Shown here piece by piece: positions 34,152 to 43,876 of a stretch of 64,000 nucleotides of DNA (position 1 is its first letter; every line of letters begins with the position of its first letter). Under the pieces are notes generated by a model. The model was not told where the DNA came from, did not search any database, and saw only the letters and a list, made by a program, of their open reading frames with translations. This DNA is from Sunxiuqinia elliptica. GTDB taxonomy: Bacteria > Bacteroidota > Bacteroidia > Bacteroidales > Prolixibacteraceae. Position numbers and translations under genes: made by a program. The stretch is taken from contig NZ_FONW01000004.1 in NCBI RefSeq assembly GCF_900113005.1, forward strand, positions 214,759 through 278,758. Direction: 5' to 3'.

Positions 34152-35852
34152 TTAATAAGGTTTGTTAGTTCCTTGTAGCAGCCAGAATTTTGACCATGCA
34201 CTATCTTCACCATCGGTCGCGGTGTAATCCGTTTCCTGAAGGTTTTGAATGGCAGCATTGTAGTTCACATTATTCCGGTCTTTTTCGCTTGCACCATACT
34301 GAAACCGCAATGGCATGGCCTCACGAACCCCCTTCTTGCCAACTGTTAGCTGGGGCAATCCTGTCCGGCGCCAGTCGCACCATGCTTCATGAGCAACGGT
34401 CCAGTTGGCGATCCATTTTTGCTCCATAATTTGCTCTATTGAACCGTCAAAAGCAACACCTGCAACCGCCACATAATCATCGTAAGCATCCCCCACTTCC
34501 CATGTATTCAGCGAAGCTTTTATACCTTTTTCATACCAACTTTGCTGATCGCCAACGTTCCAACCTTTTTGAGCAGCTTCAGCTAAAATGAAACAGACTT
34601 CAGCATAGGACATCAAGCGGGCTTTTAGCAAGTCACCTTCGGCCTCCATATAAATATCATCCAGAGCAGAGTTGTGCACATTCGGACCTCCCTGAATAGG
34701 ATTTGGATTTAAGTTCCAGCCCGAGCCATCTCCGGTTGTCGAAGCAATAGGCAAACCAACATAAACCATCGTATCAACCAATACCTTACCAGCTTCGGCA
34801 TCATCAACCCAGGTATCCGGGGCATACAAAACCATGTTGTTTTCTGCCATATAAGTAGGATTTAAATACCTAACTCCATCCATAACAACATCGTCTTCGT
34901 AGTCCTCTGAAACCTTTATCTGCATCTTCACTGGGTTGAACCAAACATCCAAACGCGGATCTTCCAGCCCTACCAAGACATCGCGGAAACCAGCACAAAG
35001 CTGAATCCGATTAAAGTTACTGGCCGAAGCATCGTAGGTGACATTTGCGGGCCATGAATCGGAGTTGGAAGAACCAACATAGCTCATCATGGCATCCTCT
35101 TCGAATGAAGCAAAAACCGGATAGCTGGAAGCATTACTCATGATCTCCTCAATTCCTTGCTTGGCATAGTCAGGAAGTTTTTCAGAAAGTCGCATATAAT
35201 ACCTCAACATCAACGAATTGGCAAACTTCCGCCATAATCCAGGATTCCCACTGTAAAGAATATCGGCATTCGCCTGAATTCCTTTGTAGGCCCCAGCCGG
35301 CTTCGACAAAAGCGTATTGGCTTCTTTTAGTTCTTCAATGATTCCTTTGTAAATTGTTTCCTGCGAATCGAAAGTCGGAAACAAATCCCCCTGACCACCG
35401 TCCGGGGCATTCAAGGCATTGGCATAGGGAGCATCGCCCCAGGAATCAACAATATAACCATAATTAAAAGCACGCATCACCAAAGCAACTCCTTGCTGAA
35501 ACTCCATCCCTTCTTCCATCGAGCGTTGATACAGGTGCTTCGCATTACGCAAGTTCGCATACCAAGTATCCCAACCTCGTTCTTTGTTCCAATCATACTT
35601 GTTAAGCTCGCTTCCCCAACCACTCTTTTGCACATACTGCATGGTTCCAGCCACCCAGCCTTCATAATTATCCTGCAAGTAAGGATGGGCCGTTTGAGAA
35701 ATAACTGTTGGAACAACCAAGTTGGGTTGGACAAGATCCGGGTCAACCCCATTCGGGTCAATATTCAGCTCTGTCAGATGGTCTTCGCACGATGCCAAAG
35801 CAAGGATTGCAAATACCAACAATATCTTGTGAAATGAATTTATTCTTTTCAT
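34152..35852 (-). CDS. SusD/RagB-family outer-membrane lipoprotein (SusD-like_2)
   Basis: A 566-residue lipoprotein (lipobox ILALASC, Cys ~22) on the outer-membrane surface. The N-terminus LTELNIDPNGVDPDLVQPNL is the SusD-like_2 signature. Helical TPR-like segments include GVALVMRAFNYGYIVDSWGD, LWRKFANSLMLRYYMRLSEK and ARLMSYAEVCFILAEAAQKG; WTVAHEAWCDWRRTG precedes the C-terminus WSKFWLLQGTNKPY. It forms the glycan- or ligand-binding lid of the SusC channel encoded 18 bp upstream. The partner at 48577 ends with the same WLLQGTNKPY, showing paralogy. Confidence 0.93.
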   Translation of the reverse strand: MKRINSFHKILLVFAILALASCEDHLTELNIDPNGVDPDLVQPNLVVPTVISQTAHPYLQDNYEGWVAGTMQYVQKSGWGSELNKYDWNKERGWDTWYANLRNAKHLYQRSMEEGMEFQQGVALVMRAFNYGYIVDSWGDAPYANALNAPDGGQGDLFPTFDSQETIYKGIIEELKEANTLLSKPAGAYKGIQANADILYSGNPGLWRKFANSLMLRYYMRLSEKLPDYAKQGIEEIMSNASSYPVFASFEEDAMMSYVGSSNSDSWPANVTYDASASNFNRIQLCAGFRDVLVGLEDPRLDVWFNPVKMQIKVSEDYEDDVVMDGVRYLNPTYMAENNMVLYAPDTWVDDAEAGKVLVDTMVYVGLPIASTTGDGSGWNLNPNPIQGGPNVHNSALDDIYMEAEGDLLKARLMSYAEVCFILAEAAQKGWNVGDQQSWYEKGIKASLNTWEVGDAYDDYVAVAGVAFDGSIEQIMEQKWIANWTVAHEAWCDWRRTGLPQLTVGKKGVREAMPLRFQYGASEKDRNNVNYNAAIQNLQETDYTATDGEDSAWSKFWLLQGTNKPY

Positions 35853-35870
35853 GTTTTTCTGTTTTATCCG

Positions 35871-38800
35871 TTAAAAACTCACGTTCAACTTAAGACCAAC
35901 AGGAATTGTCCAAGGACTAACATTGTATCGCTCAATTCCTTGTTTAAATTGAATACCACTCCCTTGTACTCCTGACTCAGCCTGGAAAGCTGTTTCCGGA
36001 TCAACATTGATTCCAGCTTTCGTCCATAAAATTAGGTTCCGGCTGTAAACAGAAACCGAAGCATTCTGAATCCCAAGCGACTTCAAAGGAGGAAGCTGGT
36101 AGGTCAGTGAAATCTCGCGAAGTTTTACGAAGTCTGCATCGAATGTCGCATTGCGGGTATAATCCCAACCATAGTAATCCTGATAACGGATCAGAGGCGT
36201 ACCGTCGTCTCCCAAATGCTCTTTAACCATCACGAAATTACCATTGTCATCATAATAGCCTTCAACACCCGGCATAAACACACCATCGTTTAAGGTGATC
36301 CCATTTTCGGTATGTGGCAAACCTCCGGTGTCTGCAGTTGGCCCTCCAACAATCACAAAAAACATTCCGTCGGGCGATAAGTACTCATCAGCATGATCTT
36401 TCAGGTATTGAGCGATTTCAGGGCCACTCATATCATTCAACTTAAGAGTACGATCCATCCAGCGTTGCGTGTGTAAATCTGACTCCCCATAACGAAAGGT
36501 TTGCGAAACAAACTGACCTCCTTTACGCCAGTCCAAACTTGCACTCAACGTCCATTTTTTATAGGAAACCGAAGTTTGCATCCCCAAAGTAAAATCCGGG
36601 TTAAAGTTTCCAATTACAGGAGCTACACGGTTACCATCAGCACCTTGTAGCGTTCGGTCACTATCATCCCAGCCTTCATCATCAATGACTGGCCAGCCAT
36701 GGTACGGAGAATTCGGATCATCAACACGAGTCATCGCACGGTCAATAATTTGTCCGATTTCATCACCTACCCAAGTGTAGGCTCCTCCTTTGGCATCGCT
36801 CCAAAGCCTGATGTAGTCAAAGCCTTCCGCCAATTCTTCAATTCTTGTCCGGTTTTTAGAGAACACGAAATTCACATCCCAGTTCCAATTTTCAGTAGCT
36901 ATTGGCACCCCTCCTAATGAAAGTTCAATCCCCTTGCTGGAGATTAAGCCCGCATTAATTTGCTTGCCGGTATAGCCTGATGATGGAGGCAGTGCAATAC
37001 TCAAAATTTGGTTTTCATTTTCCGATTCATAATAGGTACCATCCATTCTTAATCGGCTGTTGAAGAATGCCAAATCAGCACCAATTTCCCAACTGGTTTG
37101 AATCTCCGGTTTTAGATCTGGCAATAATAAAGTACCCGAAGTCCCCAGGCGAGGTTGATTATCCCAGGCCCCCATGTTTTGCATGGTAGCCATCAAGCGA
37201 TATGGGTCTGTGTCGTTACCAACCATAGCCCAACCTCCACGCAGTTTAGCCAAGGACACCTTGCTTCCCATGTCGAATACATTATTCAACAACAGGCTTA
37301 AAGATGCTGAAGGATAAAAATAAGATCGGTTATCAGCAGGGAGGGTACTTGACCAATCATTCCGTGCTGTTAGATCCAAATAGACTGCATCTTTATATCC
37401 AAGCGATGCAAGCGCATACAAACTATAAATAGCCTTTTCACTCCAACTTGAACCATATTCAATATTGTCGGGAGCAATGTTACTCAACGAATACAGCCCG
37501 GGAACAATTAAACCGCTACCTCTCGCTTTCGTTCTGGCCATATTGTTTTCGGCATATTGATACATGTAGTTACCACCAGCCGAGGCTGAAAGGCTAAAAT
37601 CTTCAAAGGTCTTGTTGTAGGCTAGCAAAAAGTCTCCATTTTGTTCTCTCCGAGCCATATTGAAAATACCATAGGCCCCATTTGCATCCCGCGTATAACT
37701 GAGGGCAATTTTACTCTCGCGTCTTTCATGAAACTGATCATGCGTATAGCGTCCCATTAATGATAACTCAGGCGTGATTTGCCAGTCGATTTTTGCATTT
37801 CCAAATACCCGGTCTCGGCTGAAACCGTTATTCACTTCATTCGCTAAGAAATAGGGGTTATTGATTCGATCCACTTTTTCATACGATCCATCTGGTTTCA
37901 GATCCAGCGTATAGGGACCGTTCTGTTGAATTCCTTCCAAGCCAGGCTCCCAATAGTTTTTCAAATCGTTAATGTCAATATGCGAATTGATATCATACAG
38001 AGCTTGGAGCGGGTTTGCTCCTCGGTTTCCAATAGATGGTCGGTTATCTGCTCCTGAGTTTGTAAAATTAATGCTCGAACTAACCGTAAGGTTATCGACT
38101 ACTTTCAATGAAGAGTTTAGGCTAATTGAGTTTCGGTGTAAATCACTATTGGGGATAATTCCCTGATTCTGCATGCTTTCAAATGACACCCGGTAATTTA
38201 ACCGATCTGTTGCATCGGTAACCGAAACCCCATTGGTAGATGTAATCCCGGTTCTGAAAAAGTCTTTAAAATTATCCGGGTGAGAAACCAACTCAGTCGC
38301 TTCTACTTCTCCATTCGCATTGAAATAAGGCCATTGATATACCATCATTCCCTTGTCCATCTCCGGGCCAACCCAATAAGAGTCTCCCACAGGAACTACG
38401 TAATAAGGCAAGCCATTATTGGGGCGATTATCTTGTGTGTATGGCCGTTGCCCATTCGCAAAACGAGTATGTTTTTCCAAATACTTGTAAGGCGTTTCGA
38501 CAACGGTATTTGATGTAACCGTCACACCGAGTCCTTTCGATTTCTTTCCGGATTTTGTCGTGATAATCACCACCCCATTACCAGCGCGTGAACCGTACAA
38601 GGCAGCAGCACTTGGGCCCTTCAATACCGAAACACTTTCGATGTTTTCAGAGCTTAAATCAGAAATGGCATTACCATAGTCCGGATTATTTTCACGACCA
38701 ACAGAAGTAATGTTGTTCAACGTATTATTCATGGGCACTCCATCAACCACAAAAAGCGGCTGGTTATCACTTGTTAATGACGAAGCCCCCCGAATAACCA

Positions 38801-39293
38801 TACTTACTGATGACCCAGCTCCACCAGTAGAATTAATGGCTACTCCGGAAACTTTTCCGGAGAGTGAATTCAAGACATTTTCCTGAGCCACCTTTTGTAA
38901 AGACTCCCCATCAACTTCAGCAACTGAATATCCCAATGACTTTTTTTCACGAGAAATACCGAGTGCCGTTACCACCACTTCATCAACTCCAATTGTTGAT
39001 GACTGCAAAATAACGTCTACCACAGATCGTCCATTGACTGGAACATTTTGCGTTTCCATACCAACAAAAGAGAATACCAATGTTACATTGGAGTTTGGCA
39101 GTTGTAGGTTGTAGCTTCCATTGAAATTGGTCACTACCCCGTTGTTTGTACCCTCAATCACGATAGATACTCCAGGCAAAGGCTCACCATCATCACCCGT
39201 TACGGTACCGCTTACCCGATTTTGGGCTGTAGCAGCAACACAAAACAGAGCAAATAGTGCAACCAGAAGTGTCTGCAAAATTCTTTTTTTCAT
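35871..39293 (-). CDS. SusC/RagA-family TonB-linked outer-membrane transporter
   Basis: A 1140-residue SusC protein. A signal peptide (TLLVALFALFCVAATAQ) is followed by a carboxypeptidase-regulatory-like domain (VSGTVTGDDGEPLPGVSIVI, ~26-100), the TonB box region (VDEVVVTALGI), the plug (VAQENVLNSLSGKVSGVAIN, LFVVDGVPMNNTLNN, ESVSVLKGPSAAALYGSRAG) and a long beta-barrel ending in VGLKLNVSF with a terminal Phe. It imports oligosaccharide or another large substrate across the outer membrane using TonB energy. I chose the ATG at 39293 at the start of the signal peptide; a longer frame to 39323 lacks family support. First gene of the operon running to 22197. Confidence 0.95.
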   Translation of the reverse strand: MKKRILQTLLVALFALFCVAATAQNRVSGTVTGDDGEPLPGVSIVIEGTNNGVVTNFNGSYNLQLPNSNVTLVFSFVGMETQNVPVNGRSVVDVILQSSTIGVDEVVVTALGISREKKSLGYSVAEVDGESLQKVAQENVLNSLSGKVSGVAINSTGGAGSSVSMVIRGASSLTSDNQPLFVVDGVPMNNTLNNITSVGRENNPDYGNAISDLSSENIESVSVLKGPSAAALYGSRAGNGVVIITTKSGKKSKGLGVTVTSNTVVETPYKYLEKHTRFANGQRPYTQDNRPNNGLPYYVVPVGDSYWVGPEMDKGMMVYQWPYFNANGEVEATELVSHPDNFKDFFRTGITSTNGVSVTDATDRLNYRVSFESMQNQGIIPNSDLHRNSISLNSSLKVVDNLTVSSSINFTNSGADNRPSIGNRGANPLQALYDINSHIDINDLKNYWEPGLEGIQQNGPYTLDLKPDGSYEKVDRINNPYFLANEVNNGFSRDRVFGNAKIDWQITPELSLMGRYTHDQFHERRESKIALSYTRDANGAYGIFNMARREQNGDFLLAYNKTFEDFSLSASAGGNYMYQYAENNMARTKARGSGLIVPGLYSLSNIAPDNIEYGSSWSEKAIYSLYALASLGYKDAVYLDLTARNDWSSTLPADNRSYFYPSASLSLLLNNVFDMGSKVSLAKLRGGWAMVGNDTDPYRLMATMQNMGAWDNQPRLGTSGTLLLPDLKPEIQTSWEIGADLAFFNSRLRMDGTYYESENENQILSIALPPSSGYTGKQINAGLISSKGIELSLGGVPIATENWNWDVNFVFSKNRTRIEELAEGFDYIRLWSDAKGGAYTWVGDEIGQIIDRAMTRVDDPNSPYHGWPVIDDEGWDDSDRTLQGADGNRVAPVIGNFNPDFTLGMQTSVSYKKWTLSASLDWRKGGQFVSQTFRYGESDLHTQRWMDRTLKLNDMSGPEIAQYLKDHADEYLSPDGMFFVIVGGPTADTGGLPHTENGITLNDGVFMPGVEGYYDDNGNFVMVKEHLGDDGTPLIRYQDYYGWDYTRNATFDADFVKLREISLTYQLPPLKSLGIQNASVSVYSRNLILWTKAGINVDPETAFQAESGVQGSGIQFKQGIERYNVSPWTIPVGLKLNVSF

Positions 39294-39350
39294 AGATAGT
39301 TTTTTTGATTTAATTAAAATCATGGATCATAATCTCATCATCCACTCTTA

Positions 39351-39376
39351 CAAAGTTTTATAAACGATCAGGCAAT
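39351..39376 (-). promoter_or_regulatory. Candidate promoter of the SusC/D operon
   Basis: On the minus strand the stretch reads TTGCC ... TATAAAACTTTG, resembling a -33 TTG and a -7 TAnnTTTG-like box, about 58 bp before the SusC ATG. The spacing is approximate and the -7 box imperfect. Confidence 0.35.
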
Positions 39377-39399
39377 TGCTTCTGGAATTTTACTCTAAA

Positions 39400-39416
39400 T
39401 ACATTAAATATTAACC
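39400..39416 (-). promoter_or_regulatory. Candidate shared upstream motif, site 3
   Basis: Minus strand GGTTAATATTTAATGTA, 107-123 bp upstream of the SusC start. It differs from site 1 (6355) at two positions and from site 5 (43810) at the two outer positions only. Confidence 0.45.
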
Positions 39417-39540
39417 CGCATGTTTTACAACAGTGTAAAAACCAATTACTGCAGGTTAAAATAATTTCACCTTTAAATTAAAACTACATCATCTCCCATC
39501 AATGATGCATTAACATTTAGATAAACTAAGAAAATGAAAA

Positions 39541-40044
39541 TCAATCGTGAGCTCCCGGTAATCCATCATGCAAAAAAACCGAAAACCACGCCATTAAAAG
39601 AATTAAGAAGATTAAGATACTGAAATACATTTTATGTATTCGAGCATAGCTTAAGCGATCAAACCTTACGGAAATGTTAAATGGCTCTTTGCTTCTTGAC
39701 AGTAAAACCCAAATGATAAGCAAGTTAACCAGATAGAGCCACTGATTAAAAGGAAATGTACCCGTGAGCAATCCGGATACTAAAAAGCTGCACAACATAT
39801 AAAGTAGAAAGAATATCGTAAAAATCAGCTGGCTTTTACCCTGTGTGAAACAATCAGGACTTCCAAAAGCATATTTACCAGCGACCAAGGCAACGATAAA
39901 TAAACTTGCGGCTACAATACCAGAGCTCCACCAAGCAAATGACTCGTTACGCTCTTCCAACTGTAACCGAGCAACTAACTGTTCAGGTTGAATCGATTCA
40001 CGAAAAACAATCACCGGAATAACCATAATGAGTTGTTTATTCAT
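39541..40044 (-). CDS. Small integral membrane protein, function unknown
   Basis: A 167-residue protein that I do not recognise. It has a polar N-terminus (~40 residues) and four hydrophobic segments: WWSSGIVAASLFIVALVAG, LIFTIFFLLYMLCSFLVSGL, WLYLVNLLIIWVLL and MYFSILIFLILLMAWFSVFL. It lies 42 bp downstream of the 40087 phosphatase and ahead of the SusC promoter region, so it is probably the second gene of a two-gene unit. It could be a small sensor or an accessory membrane protein; nothing in it suggests an enzyme. Confidence 0.65.
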   Translation of the reverse strand: MNKQLIMVIPVIVFRESIQPEQLVARLQLEERNESFAWWSSGIVAASLFIVALVAGKYAFGSPDCFTQGKSQLIFTIFFLLYMLCSFLVSGLLTGTFPFNQWLYLVNLLIIWVLLSRSKEPFNISVRFDRLSYARIHKMYFSILIFLILLMAWFSVFLHDGLPGAHD

Positions 40045-40086
40045 CTTTTACTACGTCTCAGAGAAAATTTCATTCCATTAAAATCA

Positions 40087-41346
40087 CTAGTCGAGCAACT
40101 CCGTTTGACCATCCACTTTCCTAAGTTGAAAATGATCGAACAATTCGCCATTAGCGGTATGAGCTTCAAAATTGAGTTTTCCGGGTGCAATCGTAATTTT
40201 CTGAAACAACTGTACTTTACTTCCTTTTCGTTTCATCCAGTCCTTATCTCCTGCCTCATACATCTTCGGGCCACTTACCGACACGACGTAAACCGGCTGA
40301 TGAAGAGGATTTGAGCTATCCGAGGCCATCCCTCTGCCATACGAATGATCATGTCCGGAAAGGACCAAATCAACCCCATACTTTTCAATCAAAGGCTGAA
40401 AGTGTTTTCTTAAAGAAGCATTGTCGCGCGATGCTTTCGGAGAATAAAACGGCAAATGGGTCGTCAGAATAATCCATTCGCTTTCCGTATTGCCCAGAAC
40501 AGAATCCAGCCAAGCAACTTGCGACTGCATCTCCCAACCGTTCTCATCGTCCAGTTCGTCGCCTGCAGCTGAATCAATTGAGATTAAACGTAGATTTTTA
40601 TAATCGATGAAAAAACACGTTTCTTCCAACCCTTTGGGGCCATTTTTCGGTAACTCAAACTGTGCTCTCCAATGTGGATCCAAAGTCCGATCATCATAAT
40701 CATGGTTTCCCGGAGTCATTAATTGGGGCGTACTTGAGAAGATGAACCGCCCAGCCTCAAACCACTCCTGCCACTCCCGATCTTTGCCTGCACGATTTAT
40801 CAAGTCGCCGGCATAAAGCATAAAAGCAGACTCGGGTACTTGCTGATAAGCTTTTCTTACCACCCGCGACCATTGCGATTTCAGGCTTGTTTGCGGATCC
40901 CCAAAATACAGGAAAGAGAAGGCTTCCTGATCTTCAGCAGGAAAAGAAAACTCCAACCATTCACTATAATTTGTTCCATCGCCAACCCGGTAAATATAGC
41001 TTTTCCCTGGAGCTAAGTCCTTCAGCGTACAACTATGCTGTTTGGCATGAATAGCTGGTTCATTCGAATAAGTATAAACAAGCTGTTGCGTGTTGGCCAC
41101 GACTTGACGGGTATTCTCCGAGGCCACAGGTCCCTGCGGTGACAGCTGCCATTCACAAAAACCTTTTTCAACCAAGGTATCTGTTCGCCAGCTAACAGCA
41201 ACCGAATTTGTTCCCGCTGCCGTCAAATTCAGAATAATTCGATCAGGACTTGAAGATGCAGCATTTGATTGCGCCATCAAATAGTTACTTCCAATACATA
41301 AAAGTCCAGCGACTAAACACATTGTACTTTTAACGAATGAATTCAT
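40087..41346 (-). CDS. Secreted purple-acid-phosphatase-like metallophosphoesterase
   Basis: A 419-residue protein with a signal peptide (TMCLVAGLLCIGSNYLMAQ). The N-terminal FN3-like domain of purple acid phosphatases (ILNLTAAGTNSVAVSWRTDT ... LAPGKSYIYRVGDG) precedes the core: FLYFGDPQTS, MLYAGDLINRAGKD, MTPGNHDYDD, LTTHLPFYSPKASRDN and LVLSGHDHSYGRG. All metal ligands appear present. I chose the ATG at 41346, with AGG 8 bp upstream and the signal peptide following; an in-frame ATG at 41352 and a TTG at 41376 also exist. It is the fourth metallophosphoesterase of the locus and has its own upstream motif (41512). Confidence 0.87.
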   Translation of the reverse strand: MNSFVKSTMCLVAGLLCIGSNYLMAQSNAASSSPDRIILNLTAAGTNSVAVSWRTDTLVEKGFCEWQLSPQGPVASENTRQVVANTQQLVYTYSNEPAIHAKQHSCTLKDLAPGKSYIYRVGDGTNYSEWLEFSFPAEDQEAFSFLYFGDPQTSLKSQWSRVVRKAYQQVPESAFMLYAGDLINRAGKDREWQEWFEAGRFIFSSTPQLMTPGNHDYDDRTLDPHWRAQFELPKNGPKGLEETCFFIDYKNLRLISIDSAAGDELDDENGWEMQSQVAWLDSVLGNTESEWIILTTHLPFYSPKASRDNASLRKHFQPLIEKYGVDLVLSGHDHSYGRGMASDSSNPLHQPVYVVSVSGPKMYEAGDKDWMKRKGSKVQLFQKITIAPGKLNFEAHTANGELFDHFQLRKVDGQTELLD

Positions 41347-41511
41347 GAGCATCCTTATTTTGGTTTTATTCCTCAAATCAACTAGAAGTTCTTCCCTTAC
41401 ACATCACTTTTTAGAATCTTTGCTACAAAATATCCAACACCTCGCCAAACAAGCAAACACCTTAAAAATAAATCAAATACCCTGCTGCCACTTCACGAAT
41501 TTTTGGCAAAA

Positions 41512-41528
41512 CAAATGGAATATTAACT
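41512..41528 (-). promoter_or_regulatory. Candidate shared upstream motif, site 4
   Basis: Minus strand AGTTAATATTCCATTTG, 166-182 bp upstream of the phosphatase start at 41346. The left half is identical to sites 2 and 5. Confidence 0.4.
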
Positions 41529-41596
41529 CAATAATTTCCTTCTGGTAACGAAATAAAAATAACCTTTGCACCAGGCAGGCTAAGTACAAAACATCA

Positions 41597-43636
41597 TCAT
41601 CGTTTGAAGTAAGGATAAGCGGCAGGTTTCTGTTTTCCGGTGGTGGTCATTGTTGTGGTTATCGTTACACTAGGCCTTTGCCAATAATATAAAACACCAG
41701 TTTCGGTGCCCACCAACAAATCGGGAACTCCATCGCGATTAAAGTCAGTGACCACAGGACCATCCGTATGGCCCATCAAGGTACGCGAAATCACCCGCCC
41801 CATGTATTGCAAAACCATTTTCCCATTTTTCATTCCCAGGTTCTTCATCCAGTCTACTGCTGGTTTTGATGAAAAGACCAGATCTTCCAATCCATCACCA
41901 TCCCAATCAGCAAAAGTTATTTTTAACCGGCCATGACTAGATCCTGTTCGCTGATTTAACAAGATTGGCGATCCATCCGAGAAAACAAAATTCCGCTGAG
42001 GATGCCCCAAGCGTAATTCATCTCCCACTTTTTGACGCGGATAAACCACCAAATAACCTTCGTAATCCAACATCACCAAATCATTAAGGCCATCTTGATT
42101 AAAATCCATGATAAAAGGAGATGTCCGCCAAGGAGCCAGCAGTTCATTCCCTTCAGAAACTCCTGGTGTCCAAGCTGGCTTTTGAGGCTCTCCTTCCCAT
42201 TCAACATAGAGCGGCTGTGGTTTTGACAGCTCCGGCTTTTCCCTGGTACCTTTATTTTTCAGCCAAACCAAATTGCCATTGTGTTCATTCACCAAGATAT
42301 CGGGCAACCCATCGTGATCCCAATCCCCAACATCAATGGTTGTATATCCCCAATGCGGATTCTCTGTATTGGGCAACACTTCCGTCGGAATAATCCGAAT
42401 AGGAACTCCATCAATTTCGAGGATTTTAGGAGCATCCCAAACAGGAATATCTCCCCCAAGATTTTTCACAAAATAGATGTTTCCAACTCCATTTCCGCTC
42501 AAAATATCATCCAATCCATCGCCATCCCAATCAAAAACACGAGGAGCAGCCAAAGCCCCTAAATCAACGAACAAAGCTTCCTGCTGCAAAAAGACCGGAG
42601 GCAAAAACTCAGGAATTCCATGGTTCACCTTCCCAGTATTTTTCAGAAAAGAGACTTTCCCATCTTCATCGCCTGCTAAAATATCGACAAAACCATCCCG
42701 ATTAAAATCAACTGCTTTCAGTTTAGTTGCATTCCCATAATGAGAGACAAATTGAATGAGCTCTCCCTGATAGCGCAATTTCTGCCCTTCATGGAATTCA
42801 TGTACTTGCGGAGTGCCCGCATTCTGAAAATAGACAATATTGGCAAAAGGGCTGATGGCCAGGTAATCCAAATCACCATCATTATCATAGTCTGCCAAAG
42901 GAACTTCCAGGTACAAATCATTTCCGAGGGGTTTGCCCAATGACGTCTTTAGTTGCTCCGGCTCCTCATAAGTAGGATCTTGATTGCTCCCTGTATTTTT
43001 AAAGAAAAGTAAAAAATCGCCTTGTTTGCTTGACAAACCACAAACCAAATCGAACAAAGAGTCATGATCGAAATCGATCATCTTCCAGGTATTGTAATTT
43101 GTGCCAGGCATATAGCCCCGTGCTTTCAACGGCATATCCCTTTTCTTCCAGAATACATTTTGTGGGACATCTTCATAAATCAACAACTGATCATTGACCC
43201 GATCCGGCGTTAACACATGGACATGCCCATTCACCTCTGACACTTCGAAGAATTTACCATCGTAGCCTAAACGAAATCGCTCGGAAGAAACCTGTTCACC
43301 AGCCCGAAACACAGGATAATCAACGTTTCCGCTAATGTTTTCAAAATAAAACACCCCAACCTCAACGTAACTACCAGACGCTGATACTAACAAGTCTAAG
43401 TCTCCATCACCATCAAAATCCATGGGCATAGGCACCGACTTAAAACCAACATCCAAATCCACCAATAAGCCAGAGTGTCGATACGCCAACTTTTGAATTC
43501 CCCGGCTATCATCCGTGTTGTTCCCAGCATCCAAGGCCTCAGACTTGCAGGCTCCCAGGATTCCAATCATGCCGGCCAAACTAAGATTGATGAGAAGTCG
43601 AATATGCTTTCTCATAGCAGAAAGTAAATAATTCAT
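41597..43636 (-). CDS. FG-GAP/VCBS repeat lipoprotein 2
   Basis: A 679-residue lipoprotein (lipobox LAGMIGILGAC). At least eight calcium-loop repeats are visible: DFDGDGDLDLLVS, DFDHDSLFDLVCG, DYDNDGDLDYLAI, DFNRDGFVDILAGDEDG, DWDGDGLDDILSG, DWDHDGLPDILVN, DFNQDGLNDLVML, DWDGDGLEDLVFS and DFNRDGVPDLLVG. The opening LAYRHSGLLVDLDVGFKSVP parallels VQYNHTDLHTDLGVGLWAWP of the 10049 protein, and both have a WR(T)(S/T)P segment before the last blades, so they are paralogues. I chose the ATG at 43636 (GGAG 5 bp upstream); 43615 is an alternative. It probably binds or acts on the polymer at the cell surface. Confidence 0.85.
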   Translation of the reverse strand: MNYLLSAMRKHIRLLINLSLAGMIGILGACKSEALDAGNNTDDSRGIQKLAYRHSGLLVDLDVGFKSVPMPMDFDGDGDLDLLVSASGSYVEVGVFYFENISGNVDYPVFRAGEQVSSERFRLGYDGKFFEVSEVNGHVHVLTPDRVNDQLLIYEDVPQNVFWKKRDMPLKARGYMPGTNYNTWKMIDFDHDSLFDLVCGLSSKQGDFLLFFKNTGSNQDPTYEEPEQLKTSLGKPLGNDLYLEVPLADYDNDGDLDYLAISPFANIVYFQNAGTPQVHEFHEGQKLRYQGELIQFVSHYGNATKLKAVDFNRDGFVDILAGDEDGKVSFLKNTGKVNHGIPEFLPPVFLQQEALFVDLGALAAPRVFDWDGDGLDDILSGNGVGNIYFVKNLGGDIPVWDAPKILEIDGVPIRIIPTEVLPNTENPHWGYTTIDVGDWDHDGLPDILVNEHNGNLVWLKNKGTREKPELSKPQPLYVEWEGEPQKPAWTPGVSEGNELLAPWRTSPFIMDFNQDGLNDLVMLDYEGYLVVYPRQKVGDELRLGHPQRNFVFSDGSPILLNQRTGSSHGRLKITFADWDGDGLEDLVFSSKPAVDWMKNLGMKNGKMVLQYMGRVISRTLMGHTDGPVVTDFNRDGVPDLLVGTETGVLYYWQRPSVTITTTMTTTGKQKPAAYPYFKR

Positions 43637-43809
43637 AGGTCTCCAAGTTTTGGTTAAAGCAGATCCTTCCAATGCTTTAGGCTACAAGTAAAGCTCCAAC
43701 AGACCTTCAACTTGTTAAGAATCTGCTTATCAATCGCAACAAAAGGAAAAACTCGTCTATCAAAATAAGTTGATTTACCTGAATCAAAATTCCTTAATCT
43801 TATTCAATT

Positions 43810-43826
43810 CACATTAAATATTAACT
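43810..43826 (-). promoter_or_regulatory. Candidate shared upstream motif, site 5
   Basis: Minus strand AGTTAATATTTAATGTG, 174-190 bp upstream of the FG-GAP start at 43636. Nearly the consensus of the set. Confidence 0.45.
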
Positions 43827-43859
43827 CAATCAACGTATTAGCAAAAATCAACTTGGATC

Positions 43860-43876
43860 GAACAATATTTAATGCA
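43860..43876 (+). promoter_or_regulatory. Candidate shared upstream motif, site 6
   Basis: Plus strand GAACAATATTTAATGCA, about 290 bp upstream of the PKD lipoprotein. It matches site 1 at 12 of 17 positions; the CAATATTYAATG core is kept. Confidence 0.35.
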
